Below, one piece after another: positions 9,747 to 18,783 of a DNA stretch of 64,000 bases. Each line of letters starts with the position of its first letter. Position 1 is the stretch's first letter. Origin of the DNA: Actinomadura macra NBRC 14102 (lineage in GTDB: Bacteria; Actinomycetota; Actinomycetes; Streptosporangiales; Streptosporangiaceae); the NCBI RefSeq assembly GCF_001552215.1, contig NZ_BCQT01000010.1, positions 620,001-684,000 of the forward strand, given 5' to 3'. The notes under the pieces are model-generated. The model saw only the letters and a list, made by a program, of their open reading frames with translations. It was not told the origin of the DNA and did not search any database. A program made the translations under genes and the position numbers.

Positions 9747-9972
9747 AGAGGGGACGGCACCCGTGCCGAACGACCGATCCGACAGACCGCCTCCAGGGGG
9801 CGCCTACGTGATCGAGTCGATCGAGTACGTCCGTGAGACCCCGCTCCCGCCGAACACGCTGTTCGACGACCCGGACGAGCTTCATCGACTCCTCGAATAC
9901 ACCAAGCAGTCGATCGAGTCCTGCGCGTCCGCCAACGGCAGAGCGGCGAAAGCAGGGCAGCGGACCAGCTGA
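9712..9972 (+). CDS. Small hypothetical protein coupled to the upstream membrane protein
   Basis: 86 residues starting at an ATG with a strong ribosome site (GGAGGGAGAACG directly before it) that lies inside the last codons of the preceding membrane protein gene, an overlap of 35 nt. The protein is acidic in the middle (FDDPDELHRLLEYTKQSIE) and has no recognised domain or membrane segment. The coupling suggests that it works with the membrane protein, but no function can be assigned. Confidence 0.65.
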   Translation: MLPTLDNTGWSREGTAPVPNDRSDRPPPGGAYVIESIEYVRETPLPPNTLFDDPDELHRLLEYTKQSIESCASANGRAAKAGQRTS

Positions 9973-10071
9973 GGTTGCCGGAACACCGACGGCATGAGCT
10001 GGACCCCGACGACCACCCCGATCACCCGGCGAGCCGCAGGTCAATCAGCGGTGGCCGGTAGCGGTAGCCGG

Positions 10072-11166
10072 TTAAGCCTCGGTCGTGCGGGGGGCGGTGA
10101 CCGGGGCGCCGAAGCAGAAACGCAAGTAGGGCCGGTCGATGTTCGGCGGCGGAACGAGCGCGGTGACACGCTCCCGCAAAGCCGTGTCGTCAAAATGCCG
10201 CCGATGACGGAAGTAGGGCAGGAACCCCGCTATCTGGCGATGGAAGTCTCGTTCGAGAATCGTGGGTTCGGCGGGCATCGCCGGCGTCATCCGGATCCGC
10301 ACCGAACACACGTCCTCCAATGCCGCGGCGATCACCCGTACCGGCACATTGCCGGAATGCACCACGTGAACGACCGACACCCCCGTGACCTCATCATTGG
10401 ACGCGAGGTGCTCCATCGCGCGCGCGGCCCAGTCGACGGGCAGGAGGTTCAGTTGGGCCCGCGGGTCTGCGGCGACCCTCAACTCCGTCCGGCCATCGGT
10501 CCCGGCCAGCTGCCGCGTCGCCTCGTACAGCGTGCTCAGGGCGTGCGCGGGAAGGTCCGGGACGGTACGCGGGCCGGGCGGGACGAGCAGGCCGGGCCGG
10601 AAGATCAGGGCGCGTCTGCCCTCGCGATCGGCCCAGTCGCGGACCAGGGCCTCCGCCTCGTGCTTCGCGTGCTCGTAGGCGTTCTCGAACGCCTCGGTCG
10701 GCTCACCGTCGTCCTCGCGAACGTGTCCCTGCCGCGTCCCGGCGACGAACGCGGTGCTGATATGGCGAAGCGGCGTCCCGCCTGGGGAGAGGCTCGCCAG
10801 CCGCAGGAGGTTCTCGGTGCCGTGGACGTTCGTCCGCCACACGTGCGCGTCCTTGCCGTGCAGATCGACGGCGCCCGCGACATGCCAGATCTCCGCCGTG
10901 GTCGCGGCGAGCCTGCGGTAGTCGATCCGGGACATCCCGAGCATCGGCTGCTCAAGGTCGACCGGAAGTACGGTCAGCGACTTCTTGAGCGGCACCGGAA
11001 GCTGGTCGAGTTCGCCGGTCGCGGCGAGGAACCCCTCGATCCGGTCCCGCCCGCCGCGGACATGCGAGAGCACCGTGACGTGCCGCCCCTGAAAGAGCTG
11101 CTCCCGCACCAGGTGCAGGCCCACGAAGCCGGCACCGCCTGTCACCACGCGTGTCACCGAAGGCAC
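10072..11166 (-). CDS. NAD(P)-dependent epimerase/reductase, extended SDR, thioester-reductase-like
   Basis: 364 residues with a Rossmann nucleotide-binding motif TGGAGFVG at 9-16 and a catalytic YxxxK pair (Y164, K168 in AYEHAKHEA). The overall layout (HVAGAVDLHG, TNVHGTENLLRLA, HISTAFVAGT) matches the NAD_binding_4 group, which includes fatty acyl-CoA reductases and thioester reductase domains, more than sugar epimerases. The start is GTG; a second GTG three codons in is also possible. It has no biosynthetic neighbours here, so the substrate is unknown. Confidence 0.8.
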   Translation of the reverse strand: MPSVTRVVTGGAGFVGLHLVREQLFQGRHVTVLSHVRGGRDRIEGFLAATGELDQLPVPLKKSLTVLPVDLEQPMLGMSRIDYRRLAATTAEIWHVAGAVDLHGKDAHVWRTNVHGTENLLRLASLSPGGTPLRHISTAFVAGTRQGHVREDDGEPTEAFENAYEHAKHEAEALVRDWADREGRRALIFRPGLLVPPGPRTVPDLPAHALSTLYEATRQLAGTDGRTELRVAADPRAQLNLLPVDWAARAMEHLASNDEVTGVSVVHVVHSGNVPVRVIAAALEDVCSVRIRMTPAMPAEPTILERDFHRQIAGFLPYFRHRRHFDDTALRERVTALVPPPNIDRPYLRFCFGAPVTAPRTTEA

Positions 11167-11315
11167 CTCATCCGTTGATGATCTCTCAGAGACCCCGCCC
11201 GTCCGGTGCTCCGCGCTCTACCGTGAACTGGCCGGAACTCGCGTGAATCAGGACACAAGAACAGCGTGCGGTCACTTGATCACCTTGCGTAACAGCATAC
11301 AGAGAGGCTCCGCCC

Positions 11316-11996
11316 GTGGACGATAGGAAGCCCCCCGAACCGCCTCCCACCGCCTTCCCCACTGACCCGGTCGCGCCGGAGATCGACCTCGGCCTCAACC
11401 GGCCGGGAGCCGCCGCACGCGCCCGTGCGATCGAATTACGGAGCTGGCGGACGCGGACGAAGGCGCTCTTCGGCGTGCGGACCGAGGCGCGGGACTTCGC
11501 CGTGGGGGCGAAGGGCGAGCGGTTCATCGGACGCAAGATCGAGAAGTGGGCGCGCAGGCAGGGGTGGCACGTGCTGCACGCCGTCCCCGTCGGACGCAAC
11601 GGCGCGGACATCGACCACGTGCTCATCGGCCCCTTCGGAGTGGTCACGGTCAACACCAAGACCACGCGGGGAAAGGTGTGGGTGGCCGAGAACGCCATGA
11701 TGGTCAGCGGGGTCAAGGTCGACCACCTGCGCAACTCGCGGCACGAGGCCCAGCGGGCGCGGGACCTCCTGGCCATCGCGTGCGGGCACCATGTGCCGGT
11801 GAGGCCGGTCATCGTCTTCGTGGGGGCCACGAGCTGGACCGTCCGCGGCGGCGGCCCCACGGACGTCGCCGTGCTCCAGGACGTCAAGGCGCTACGGCGC
11901 TGGCTGCGCAGACGCGGACGTGTCCTCACCCCCGAACAGGTCACCGCCGTCCACGCAGCCGCCCGTCGCCCCCGAACCTGGCAACGCAACAACTAG
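11316..11996 (+). CDS. NERD domain protein (nuclease-related)
   Basis: 226 residues, GTG start preceded by AGAGAGG. The central part reads as a NERD domain: GAKGERFIGRKIE, then VPVGRNGADIDHVLIGPFGVVTVNTK at about 91-116, with the conserved D-x-D and a final lysine of the restriction-endonuclease-like fold. NERD proteins are predicted nucleases of DNA processing, but activity is seldom shown. No membrane segment is evident. Its end overlaps the convergent PEP-mutase-like gene by four bases. Confidence 0.8.
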   Translation: MDDRKPPEPPPTAFPTDPVAPEIDLGLNRPGAAARARAIELRSWRTRTKALFGVRTEARDFAVGAKGERFIGRKIEKWARRQGWHVLHAVPVGRNGADIDHVLIGPFGVVTVNTKTTRGKVWVAENAMMVSGVKVDHLRNSRHEAQRARDLLAIACGHHVPVRPVIVFVGATSWTVRGGGPTDVAVLQDVKALRRWLRRRGRVLTPEQVTAVHAAARRPRTWQRNN

Positions 11997-12724
11997 CCGT
12001 ACGGGTTCTCCTTCTCCAGCACCCGGCCGGCGAACTCCTTGAGCGCGTCCAGGGCTCGCAGGTACGGCATCGGTCCGTAGGAGACGCGGGCCACGCCGGC
12101 GGCGGCGAGGTCCGCGAGCGTCGAGTCGGGGCCGTTGTTCGCGTTGACCGGTCCCGGGATTCCCTTCACCAGGGCCGGGACGGCCTCGAAGGGAGCCATG
12201 ATCGGGTAGATGCAGTCGGCGCCCGCCTCCAGGTAGAGGCGGCCCCGGGCGATCGCGCCGTCCACCGGCTCGGCGGTTCGGGCGACGAAGGTGTCGGCGC
12301 GGGCGTTGATCACCAACGCGTCGCCGGCCGCGTCGCGGACGGCGGCGATGAACTCGGCCTGCGTCTCGGGGGCGGCGAGCTCGCCCGCGTAGGTGTCCTC
12401 CAGGTTGCAGCCCGCGGCACCGATCGCGAGGAGCCGCTCGACGAGTTCGGCGGGCTGGAGGCCGTACCCGGCCTCGGCGTCCACGGTGACCGGGACGGTC
12501 GCGACGCGGATGACGCGGCCCGCGGCGGCGAACATCTCCTCGGCGGGCGCCCCCTCGTGGTCGGCGTATCCGAGCATCGCGGCGACGGCCGCGCTGGCGG
12601 TGGCCAGGGCGGGGAAGCCGGCCTCCTGAACGATCTTGGCACTCCCCGCGTCCCAGACGTTCGGCAGGAGCAGCGGGTCACCGGGCTTGTGGAGCTCGCG
12701 AAGGCGCTTGGCGTTGTCGGTCAT
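11993..12724 (-). CDS. Isocitrate lyase / PEP mutase family enzyme
   Basis: 243 residues forming the PEP-mutase/isocitrate-lyase TIM barrel. Supporting motifs are LPNVWDAGSAKIV at the N-terminus, VTVDAEAGYG near residue 80 (Mg-binding acidic residues), and NLEDTY and INARADTF further on. Members cleave or form C-C or P-C bonds next to a carboxylate, for example 2-methylisocitrate lyase and oxaloacetate hydrolase-like enzymes. The loop cysteine motif of true isocitrate lyases (KKCGH) is absent, so it belongs to the short uncharacterised subgroup. An AAGGAGA ribosome site supports the ATG. Confidence 0.85.
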   Translation of the reverse strand: MTDNAKRLRELHKPGDPLLLPNVWDAGSAKIVQEAGFPALATASAAVAAMLGYADHEGAPAEEMFAAAGRVIRVATVPVTVDAEAGYGLQPAELVERLLAIGAAGCNLEDTYAGELAAPETQAEFIAAVRDAAGDALVINARADTFVARTAEPVDGAIARGRLYLEAGADCIYPIMAPFEAVPALVKGIPGPVNANNGPDSTLADLAAAGVARVSYGPMPYLRALDALKEFAGRVLEKENPYG

Positions 12725-12817
12725 GGTTCTCCTTCCATCCTCTAGGTGGACAGGACAGGACGGTCCTTTGTGACATCGTCCTCCCCGTCCATGGGGACGG
12801 TGCGAAGAACCCCCTGG

Positions 12818-13504
12818 TCAGCCGCGTGCGTAGACGCGGTGAATCTTGACGGGCCGGGCAGGCTCGCCGTCCTCGGGGCCGTTCTCGCCGGGGATGATGC
12901 CGCCCGCCACAATCCGGTCGAGGACCGGCAGGCCCCGGGTGACCTCACCCAGGACGGTGTAGGCGGGCGGGATGTTCGCGCGGGAGTGGACCAGGAAGAA
13001 CTGGCTGCCGTTGGTGTCCGGACCCCAGTTGCCCATGGCGACCGTCCCGCGCGGGTAGGTCTCCTTGCCGGTGAGCTCGTCGTCGAACTTGTAGCCGGGG
13101 CCGCCCTTCTCCGCCGCGTAGATGTCGCCGCACTGGAGGACGCCGAGCCGGGGTGAGTTGGTCAGCCGCCAGCACCGGGTGCGGTTGTAGAACCGCTGCC
13201 GGGTCAGGCTGACGAAGTTGTGCACCGCGCACGGCGCGTTCCCCCGGTCCATCCGGATGCGGACGTCGCCGAAGTTGGTGACGAGGACGACGTCGACCTT
13301 CCCGTGGGCGCGGGCCTTGGAGCGGGGCGGGTGCACCCGCTTCGCGGGCGGGTTGTCGGGCGTGGGGGTGAACACGCACCGGACCTTGTGCCCGCCTCCC
13401 GCCGCGGTGGACGGAGAGGACGGGGACGCTTGGGCGGCCCCCACCGGGACGAGCGCGGCGGTGCAGGCGACGGCCAGGGCGGTGGCGGTCCAGCGCGGTC
13501 TCAT
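12818..13504 (-). CDS. Secreted cyclophilin-type peptidyl-prolyl cis-trans isomerase
   Basis: 228 residues. A signal peptide covers residues 1-27 with cleavage predicted after AQA. The cyclophilin fold follows from about residue 70: NFGDVRIRMDRGNAPCAVHNFVSL, QCGDIYA and the active-site stretch GTVAMGNWGPDTNGSQFF. It should catalyse prolyl isomerisation in exported proteins. The ATG at 13504 was chosen because the signal peptide begins there; the longer upstream frame would hide it. Close neighbours encode secreted enzymes, so a role in their folding is plausible. Confidence 0.88.
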   Translation of the reverse strand: MRPRWTATALAVACTAALVPVGAAQASPSSPSTAAGGGHKVRCVFTPTPDNPPAKRVHPPRSKARAHGKVDVVLVTNFGDVRIRMDRGNAPCAVHNFVSLTRQRFYNRTRCWRLTNSPRLGVLQCGDIYAAEKGGPGYKFDDELTGKETYPRGTVAMGNWGPDTNGSQFFLVHSRANIPPAYTVLGEVTRGLPVLDRIVAGGIIPGENGPEDGEPARPVKIHRVYARG

Positions 13505-13664
13505 ATCGGCCAAGGTAGTGATCACCTTGCTGCCGGGATAGTGGCAAAACCCGACGAAGCTCCGGGGAAATGGGCGCGACCAGGGGTAGTGGCTCGCCAT
13601 GGCGCCCCGTGACGGGCTGGGTTAGCGTCAAGGTGATCATCGAACTTCTGATGAGGGAGTGCGC

Positions 13665-14693
13665 ATGCTGCCGTGGTCCGCCGAGCTCGCCGGACGCCTG
13701 GAAGAGCACATCGTCAGCAGCGAGCTGCTGCGCGACAACCCGCTGAAGGACCCGCATGAGCGCCCGCTGCTGGTCTACGTGCCGCCGGGCTACGACGACG
13801 ATCCCGGCCGCCGCTACCCCACCGTGTACGTGATCACCGGCTTCACCGGGCATGTCGGGATCTGGCGGAACCGGATGCCGTACCGCCAGCCGTTCACCGA
13901 GACCGCGGACGCGGTGTTCGCCTCCGGTGAGGCGCCGCCCGCGCTGGTGGTGTTCGTGGACGCCTGGACGGCGCACGGCGGCAGCCAGTACGTCGACTCC
14001 CCGGGCACGGGCCGCTACCACTCCTATATCTGCGACGAACTCGTCCCGTGGGTGGACGGGCACTACCGGACGTTGGACGCGCCGGAGCACCGGGCGATCA
14101 GCGGCAAGTCCAGCGGCGGCTACGGCGCGATGATCACGCCGATGCTGCGTCCGGACCTGTTCGGGGCGCTCGCGACGCACGCGGGCGACGCGCTGTTCGA
14201 GTACTGCTACCTGCCCGAGTTCCCGAAGTGCGTCCGGCACCTGCGCAGGTACGGCGGCGACATCTGGCGGTGGTGGGACGACTTCCACAGCCGGACGTCC
14301 TTCACCAAGCCCGAGGACATGGAGTTGCTCAACGTCCTCGGCATGGCCGTCTGCTACTCCGCGCGCGAGGACGGCACGCCGGATCTGCCGTTCGACCCGG
14401 TCACCGGGGTCATGCGCCAGGACGTGTGGGAGCGCTGGCTGGCGTGGGACCCGGTGCGGATGGTGCCGGGCCACGCCGAGGCGATGCGGTCGCAGCGGGC
14501 GATCTGGATCGACGGCGGCACGCGCGACGAGTGGTTCCTGGACGTGGGGGCGCAGGCGTTCCGGCAGGCGCTGCTGGACGTCGGGGTGGCCGAGGACGTG
14601 ATCCGGTTCGAGCTGTTCGAGGCGGGGCACGGCGGCATCGACTACCGCTACCCGCTCGCCCTCGCCTGGCTCTGCCGCCGCATCGCCCCCTGA
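13665..14693 (+). CDS. Putative esterase, alpha/beta hydrolase
   Basis: 342 residues of the esterase-D / putative-esterase fold. The nucleophile elbow is GKSSGGYGA (about residues 143-151), a GxSxG motif after the ELVPWVDGHYRTL helix. A histidine in EAGHGGIDYRYP near the C-terminus is the likely catalytic base, and the acid probably lies in the IWIDGGTRDEW segment. No signal peptide is seen, so it is probably cytoplasmic although its neighbours are secreted. The start ATG is preceded by GAGGGAG. Confidence 0.82.
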   Translation: MLPWSAELAGRLEEHIVSSELLRDNPLKDPHERPLLVYVPPGYDDDPGRRYPTVYVITGFTGHVGIWRNRMPYRQPFTETADAVFASGEAPPALVVFVDAWTAHGGSQYVDSPGTGRYHSYICDELVPWVDGHYRTLDAPEHRAISGKSSGGYGAMITPMLRPDLFGALATHAGDALFEYCYLPEFPKCVRHLRRYGGDIWRWWDDFHSRTSFTKPEDMELLNVLGMAVCYSAREDGTPDLPFDPVTGVMRQDVWERWLAWDPVRMVPGHAEAMRSQRAIWIDGGTRDEWFLDVGAQAFRQALLDVGVAEDVIRFELFEAGHGGIDYRYPLALAWLCRRIAP

Positions 14694-14902
14694 CGTCCCC
14701 CCGGCGCGGGGTCCGCGGGGTCCGCGGGGGCGGGCGGGCGGGCGGGATCGCCGCGCCCCGTGAGGCCGGTGCGCAGCGGGATTTCAACGCGTCGAACGAA
14801 CTGAAGGTTCCGCTGCCGGGACGGTCCGGGCCGTGGATCGGTCCGGGCCGTCCCCGCTGTCCAGGCAGACGTTTCCCGAACTTCCATCAACCAGTTCGTA
14901 AA

Positions 14903-14983
14903 TATTGAAAATCCAGAACCAAATGGATTCATTGACACCTTTCACACAGCGGGGTGCACTTCGGGACAGCTCATCCGGATGAG
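14903..14983 (+). promoter_or_regulatory. Promoter/operator region of the first M4 protease, shared with the second
   Basis: Positions 14903-14937 match 18469-18503 at 31 of 35 bases and end in a consensus -35 box TTGACA (14932-14937). An inverted pair TCCA-N8-TGGA lies inside the block. About 33 bp downstream is a perfect 14-bp palindrome CTCATCCGGATGAG (14970-14983), whose imperfect counterpart stands at nearly the same spacing before the second protease. The rest of the gap 14694-15084 holds a G-rich stretch near 14707-14750 and no gene that I can support. Confidence 0.6.
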
Positions 14984-15084
14984 TACCCCCAGTCCTCGCC
15001 CGGCCAGACAAGGGTGTCGCGGAGCGCTCCCCCCAGGACCTCCATTCGCCCTGCCCTGTCCGGGCCCGTGGAAGGAGCACCCCT

Positions 15085-16656
15085 GTGAGACACCAGACCG
15101 CGATCGGGGCGGCGGCCGTCATGGCCGTCGGCTTCGCCGTGGCGATGTCCGCCCCCGCCACAGGTGCGACCCGCACCGCGCCAGCGGCTCCGGCCGGACC
15201 GGAAGCCCGCACCCTCGCCGCCTCCTCGGCCGACCGCATGGTCGCCGCCCAGCCGGCGACGTTCCACGCAGCTCCCAAGGACAAGATCTACCGCACCAAC
15301 ATCACGTCCGGCCTCCGTGGCCTGCAGTACGTCGAGTACCAGCGCACCTATGACGGCCTGCCCGTCCACGGCGGCGACTTCGTCGTGACCACCAACTCCG
15401 GTGGCAGCGTGCTGAGCACCTCGGTCAACCAGACCAAGGAGCTCAAGGTGGGCACCAAGGCCACCATCACCGCGGCGCAGGCGGCCAAGACGTCGCGCGC
15501 CAAGGTCGGCAAGGTCGACACGGCCACCACCCGCCTCATGGTCCTGGCCGAAGGCTCCGGACGCCTGGTCTACGAGACGGTCGTCAGCGGTCACCAGAAG
15601 CAGGCCGAGACGAAGCTGCACGTCCTCGTCGACGCCAAGACCGGCAAGGTCGTCCAGACCTGGGACGAGGTCCGGGACGCCAAGGCCGCCGACGACAAGA
15701 GCCACTTCCACGGCACGGTCGACGTGGCCACCGCCGCGACGTCGATGACCGACTCGACGCGGCCCGGCCACCAGTGCGGCGGCCAGAACGGTTCCGCGTT
15801 CACCGGCACCGACAGCGCGTGGGGCGACGGCAGCGGCACCAACCTGGAGACCGCCTGCGTCGACACCCTGTACGCGGTGCAAAAAGAGTGGGACATGCTG
15901 AAGGAGTGGCTGGGCCGTAACGGCACCAACGGCAACGGCCGTGGGTTCCCGTCGCGCGTCGGCCTCAACCAGGTCAACGCGTTCTGGAACGGCAGCTACA
16001 CCAACTTCGGCCACAACCAGGCCAACAACAAGCAGGCCACCTCCCTCGACGTCGTCGGCCACGAGAACGGCCACGCGGTCTTCACCAACACCCCCGGTGG
16101 CGACAGCGGCGGCAACGAGAAGGGCGGCATGAACGAGTCGGCCGGCGACATCTTCGGCGCGCTGGTCGAGCACTACCTGAACGAGCCCGCGAACCTGGAC
16201 CCGCCGGACTACCTGGTGGGCGAGGAGATCGACCTGGTCGGTCAGGGCCCGATCCGCAACATGTACGACCCGAGCGCCAAGGGCGACCCGAACTGCTACT
16301 CGTCCTCGATCCCGAACACCGAGGTGCACAAGGCAGCCGGCCCGCAGAACCACTGGTTCTACCTGCTGGCCGAGGGTTCGTCGCCGACGAACGGCAGCCC
16401 GAAGAGCCCGACCTGCAACAACTCCACGGTCGCGGGCATCGGCATCAAGAAGGCCGGCCAGATCTTCATGGGCGGCCTCAACAAGAAGGTGTCGGCGTGG
16501 ACCCACGCGCGTGCGCGTACCGCGACGATCGCCGCCGCGGTCGAGCTGTTCCCGAGCTCGGCGGCCGAGTGCACCGCGGTGAAGGCCGCCTGGGCCGCCG
16601 TGAGCGTCCCGGCGCAGAGCGGTGAGGCCGCGTGCCCGGCCAAGGGTCGTGGATGA
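15085..16656 (+). CDS. Secreted M4 (thermolysin-like) metalloprotease, copy 1
   Basis: 523 residues from a GTG with a GGAG ribosome site. Signal peptide about 1-28, FTP/PepSY propeptide about 50-195, then the catalytic domain. Zinc site: HENGH at 326-330 and the third ligand E351 in GGMNESAGD. The second catalytic histidine is probably in the NHWFYLL segment near the C-terminus. There is no extra C-terminal domain, so the enzyme ends after the core fold. M4 proteases are exported as zymogens and self-process. The paralogue at 18784 shares the promoter block and signal region, pointing to duplication. A 16-bp hairpin follows at 16779. Confidence 0.93.
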   Translation: MRHQTAIGAAAVMAVGFAVAMSAPATGATRTAPAAPAGPEARTLAASSADRMVAAQPATFHAAPKDKIYRTNITSGLRGLQYVEYQRTYDGLPVHGGDFVVTTNSGGSVLSTSVNQTKELKVGTKATITAAQAAKTSRAKVGKVDTATTRLMVLAEGSGRLVYETVVSGHQKQAETKLHVLVDAKTGKVVQTWDEVRDAKAADDKSHFHGTVDVATAATSMTDSTRPGHQCGGQNGSAFTGTDSAWGDGSGTNLETACVDTLYAVQKEWDMLKEWLGRNGTNGNGRGFPSRVGLNQVNAFWNGSYTNFGHNQANNKQATSLDVVGHENGHAVFTNTPGGDSGGNEKGGMNESAGDIFGALVEHYLNEPANLDPPDYLVGEEIDLVGQGPIRNMYDPSAKGDPNCYSSSIPNTEVHKAAGPQNHWFYLLAEGSSPTNGSPKSPTCNNSTVAGIGIKKAGQIFMGGLNKKVSAWTHARARTATIAAAVELFPSSAAECTAVKAAWAAVSVPAQSGEAACPAKGRG

Positions 16657-16778
16657 CCTTTGAGGTCCCAGTCGGAGCGCCTGACGGCTCACGCGAGCCG
16701 ACGGCCGTCGCCAGGGGCGCGTCCATGTGGCGCACGGAGCCCCGCGCGGTGACCACCGGCGCCTGACCGTTCCCTCTC

Positions 16779-16818
16779 GCGGCCCGTGACGGGGCCCGCT
16801 CTCCCCGTCACGGGCCGC
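16779..16818 (+). terminator. Strong hairpin between M4 protease and M28 peptidase
   Basis: A perfect 16-bp inverted repeat (16779-16794 with 16803-16818) with an 8-nt loop, as expected of actinomycete factor-independent terminators, which often lack a T-tract. It lies only 55 nt before the M28 start, leaving little room for a separate promoter there, so it may attenuate rather than fully stop transcription. Confidence 0.75.
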
Positions 16819-16873
16819 ACCCCTACCTAGCCGCACCCTGCCCCAGCAGACGTGCGACCTCCCGGAGGAACTC

Positions 16874-18409
16874 ATGAGACCCCGCATCACGGTGGCCGTC
16901 GGGACGGCCGTCCTCGCGCTGTCCAGCTTCCTGCCCGGCGCCGCGTCCGCGGCCCCGGCCACGCCCGCGGCCCCAGCCGCGAAGGCCGCCGCGCCCGACA
17001 TCCCGCTCGCGAACGTCAAGGCGCACCTCTCACAGCTCCAGTCCATCGCCACCGCCAACGGCGGCAACCGGGCGCACGGGCGCGCCGGCTTCAAGGCCTC
17101 GATCGACTACGTGAAGGGCAAGCTGGACGCCGCCGGCTACCAGACCAAGGTGCAGTCGTTCAGCTACAACGGCGCCACCGGCTACAACCTCATCGCCGAC
17201 TGGCCCGGCGGCGACGCCAACAGCGTCCTGATGACCGGCGCGCACCTCGACAGCGTGACCGCCGGGCCGGGCATCAACGACAACGGGTCCGGCTCGGCCG
17301 GGAACCTGGAGGTCGCGCTCGCGGTCGCCCGCGAGAAGTACCAGCCGAAGCAGCACCTGCGGTTCGGCTGGTGGGGCGCCGAGGAGCTCGGGCTGATCGG
17401 CTCGTCGCACTACGTCGACACCCTGGGCGCCGCCGAGCGGACGAAGATCAAGGGATACCTGAACTTCGACATGATCGGCTCCCCGAACCCCGCCTACCTC
17501 GCCTACGACGGCGACGGCTCCAGCGGCCCGGCGGGCCCGGCGGGCTCCGCGCAGATCGAGAAGGTGCTGCGCGACTACTTCACCTCGATCAAGGTGCAGG
17601 TCGAGGACACCGACTTCGACGGGCGCTCCGACTACGGGCCCTTCATCGACGTCGGCATCCCCGCCGGCGGCATGTTCACCGGCGCCGAGGGGATCAAGTC
17701 CTCCGCGCAGGCGCAGAAGTGGGGCGGGCAGGCCGGCCAGGCCTACGACCGCTGCTACCACGCGCGCTGCGACACCTCGTCCAACATCAACGACACCGCG
17801 CTGGACCGCAACTCCGACGCGATCGCCTACACCATCTGGACGCTGGCGGGCACCGCCGGGCAGGAGCCGGGCGGCGACACCGTCTTCTCCGACGACCTCG
17901 AGTCCGACCAGGGCTGGACGGCGAACCCGAACGGCACCGACACCGCCACCGCCGGCGGCTTCGAGCGGGCCACCCCGCAGGCGACCTCCTACAGCGGGAC
18001 GAGCCTGCAACTGGCCGCGGCGGGCGGCAACAACACGCTGGTGACCGGCGCCTCGGCCGGCTCCGACGCGGGGACCAACGACCTCGACGGCGGCACGACC
18101 AGCATCCAGTCCGCCCCGATCGCGCTGCCCGCGACGGCGCAGGGCCTGTCGTTCTCGTGGTTCCTTGCCCACCTCAACAACAGCGGCACCGATGACTACC
18201 TGCGGGTGCAGCTGGTCGGGCCGAACGGGTCGACGACCGTCCTGGACCAGAAAGGCGCGGCCACCGACCGCGCGGGCGCCTGGCAGACGCAGACTGCCGA
18301 CGTCTCCGCGTACGCGGGCCAATCGGTCCGCATTCTCGTCGAGGCCGCCGACAACGGCACCGCGAGCCTCGTCGAGGCGGGGCTGGACACCATCAAGATC
18401 ACCACATGA
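16874..18409 (+). CDS. Secreted M28 aminopeptidase with C-terminal jelly-roll-like domain
   Basis: 511 residues, ATG with GGAGGAA ribosome site. Signal peptide about 1-27 ending ASA. The M28 catalytic domain (about 40-325) shows the metal ligands in order: GAHLDSV, NDNGSGSA, the catalytic glutamates in WWGAEELGLIGS, D of FDMIGSPN, and a late histidine in CYHARCD. It resembles Streptomyces aminopeptidase S, which removes hydrophobic N-terminal residues. The remaining about 170 residues form a beta-rich domain starting at VFSDDLESDQGW, common on secreted peptidases. Placed between two M4 proteases, it would trim the peptides that they release. Confidence 0.92.
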   Translation: MRPRITVAVGTAVLALSSFLPGAASAAPATPAAPAAKAAAPDIPLANVKAHLSQLQSIATANGGNRAHGRAGFKASIDYVKGKLDAAGYQTKVQSFSYNGATGYNLIADWPGGDANSVLMTGAHLDSVTAGPGINDNGSGSAGNLEVALAVAREKYQPKQHLRFGWWGAEELGLIGSSHYVDTLGAAERTKIKGYLNFDMIGSPNPAYLAYDGDGSSGPAGPAGSAQIEKVLRDYFTSIKVQVEDTDFDGRSDYGPFIDVGIPAGGMFTGAEGIKSSAQAQKWGGQAGQAYDRCYHARCDTSSNINDTALDRNSDAIAYTIWTLAGTAGQEPGGDTVFSDDLESDQGWTANPNGTDTATAGGFERATPQATSYSGTSLQLAAAGGNNTLVTGASAGSDAGTNDLDGGTTSIQSAPIALPATAQGLSFSWFLAHLNNSGTDDYLRVQLVGPNGSTTVLDQKGAATDRAGAWQTQTADVSAYAGQSVRILVEAADNGTASLVEAGLDTIKITT

Positions 18410-18468
18410 GACGGCGTTCGCCCAGCTCATTGCTTGATTTCAGCGGCATTCAGACCTCAACCGACAAC

Positions 18469-18551
18469 TATTGAAATTCCAGTACCAAATGGATTTGTTG
18501 ACATAGACCGGCAGTCACGGTGTCCTTCTGAAACCAGCTCACCCGGTTGAG
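18469..18551 (+). promoter_or_regulatory. Promoter/operator region of the second M4 protease
   Basis: Positions 18469-18503 repeat the block at 14903-14937 with four mismatches and end in TTGACA at 18498-18503. A near-palindrome CTCACCCGGTTGAG sits at 18538-18551, 40 bp from the start of the -35 box against 38 bp in copy 1. Conservation in non-coding DNA between two otherwise diverged intergenic regions argues for a common regulator. The -10 hexamers are not close to consensus. Confidence 0.6.
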
Positions 18552-18783
18552 TTCAACGTCCACCAGCGTCCATCACGGCGTGGGGCCCCAGACCCGCGCC
18601 AAGCGTCCCGTGCCCCCCGCAACGGACGCTCGCGGATGCGGCCGTCCCCGCCCGGCCGCATCCGCGATAACCGACATCGCGGGTCATCTCCTCAGTCAAC
18701 GCCGGGCGGCAGCGGCGCCCGCGGCAACCTCCCGCACGGACCCCCGCGGGCCCGAGCCCTCGGCCCATGTAAGGAGCACCGCT

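Noticed and set aside
12785..12800. Terminator between the cyclophilin and PEP-mutase-like genes
   Set aside because: Only a 6-bp stem with a 4-nt loop; too weak to list.
12945..14630. Minus-strand frame of 561 codons opposite the esterase
   Set aside because: Shadow frame; the esterase on the plus strand has a GxSxG elbow and a ribosome site.
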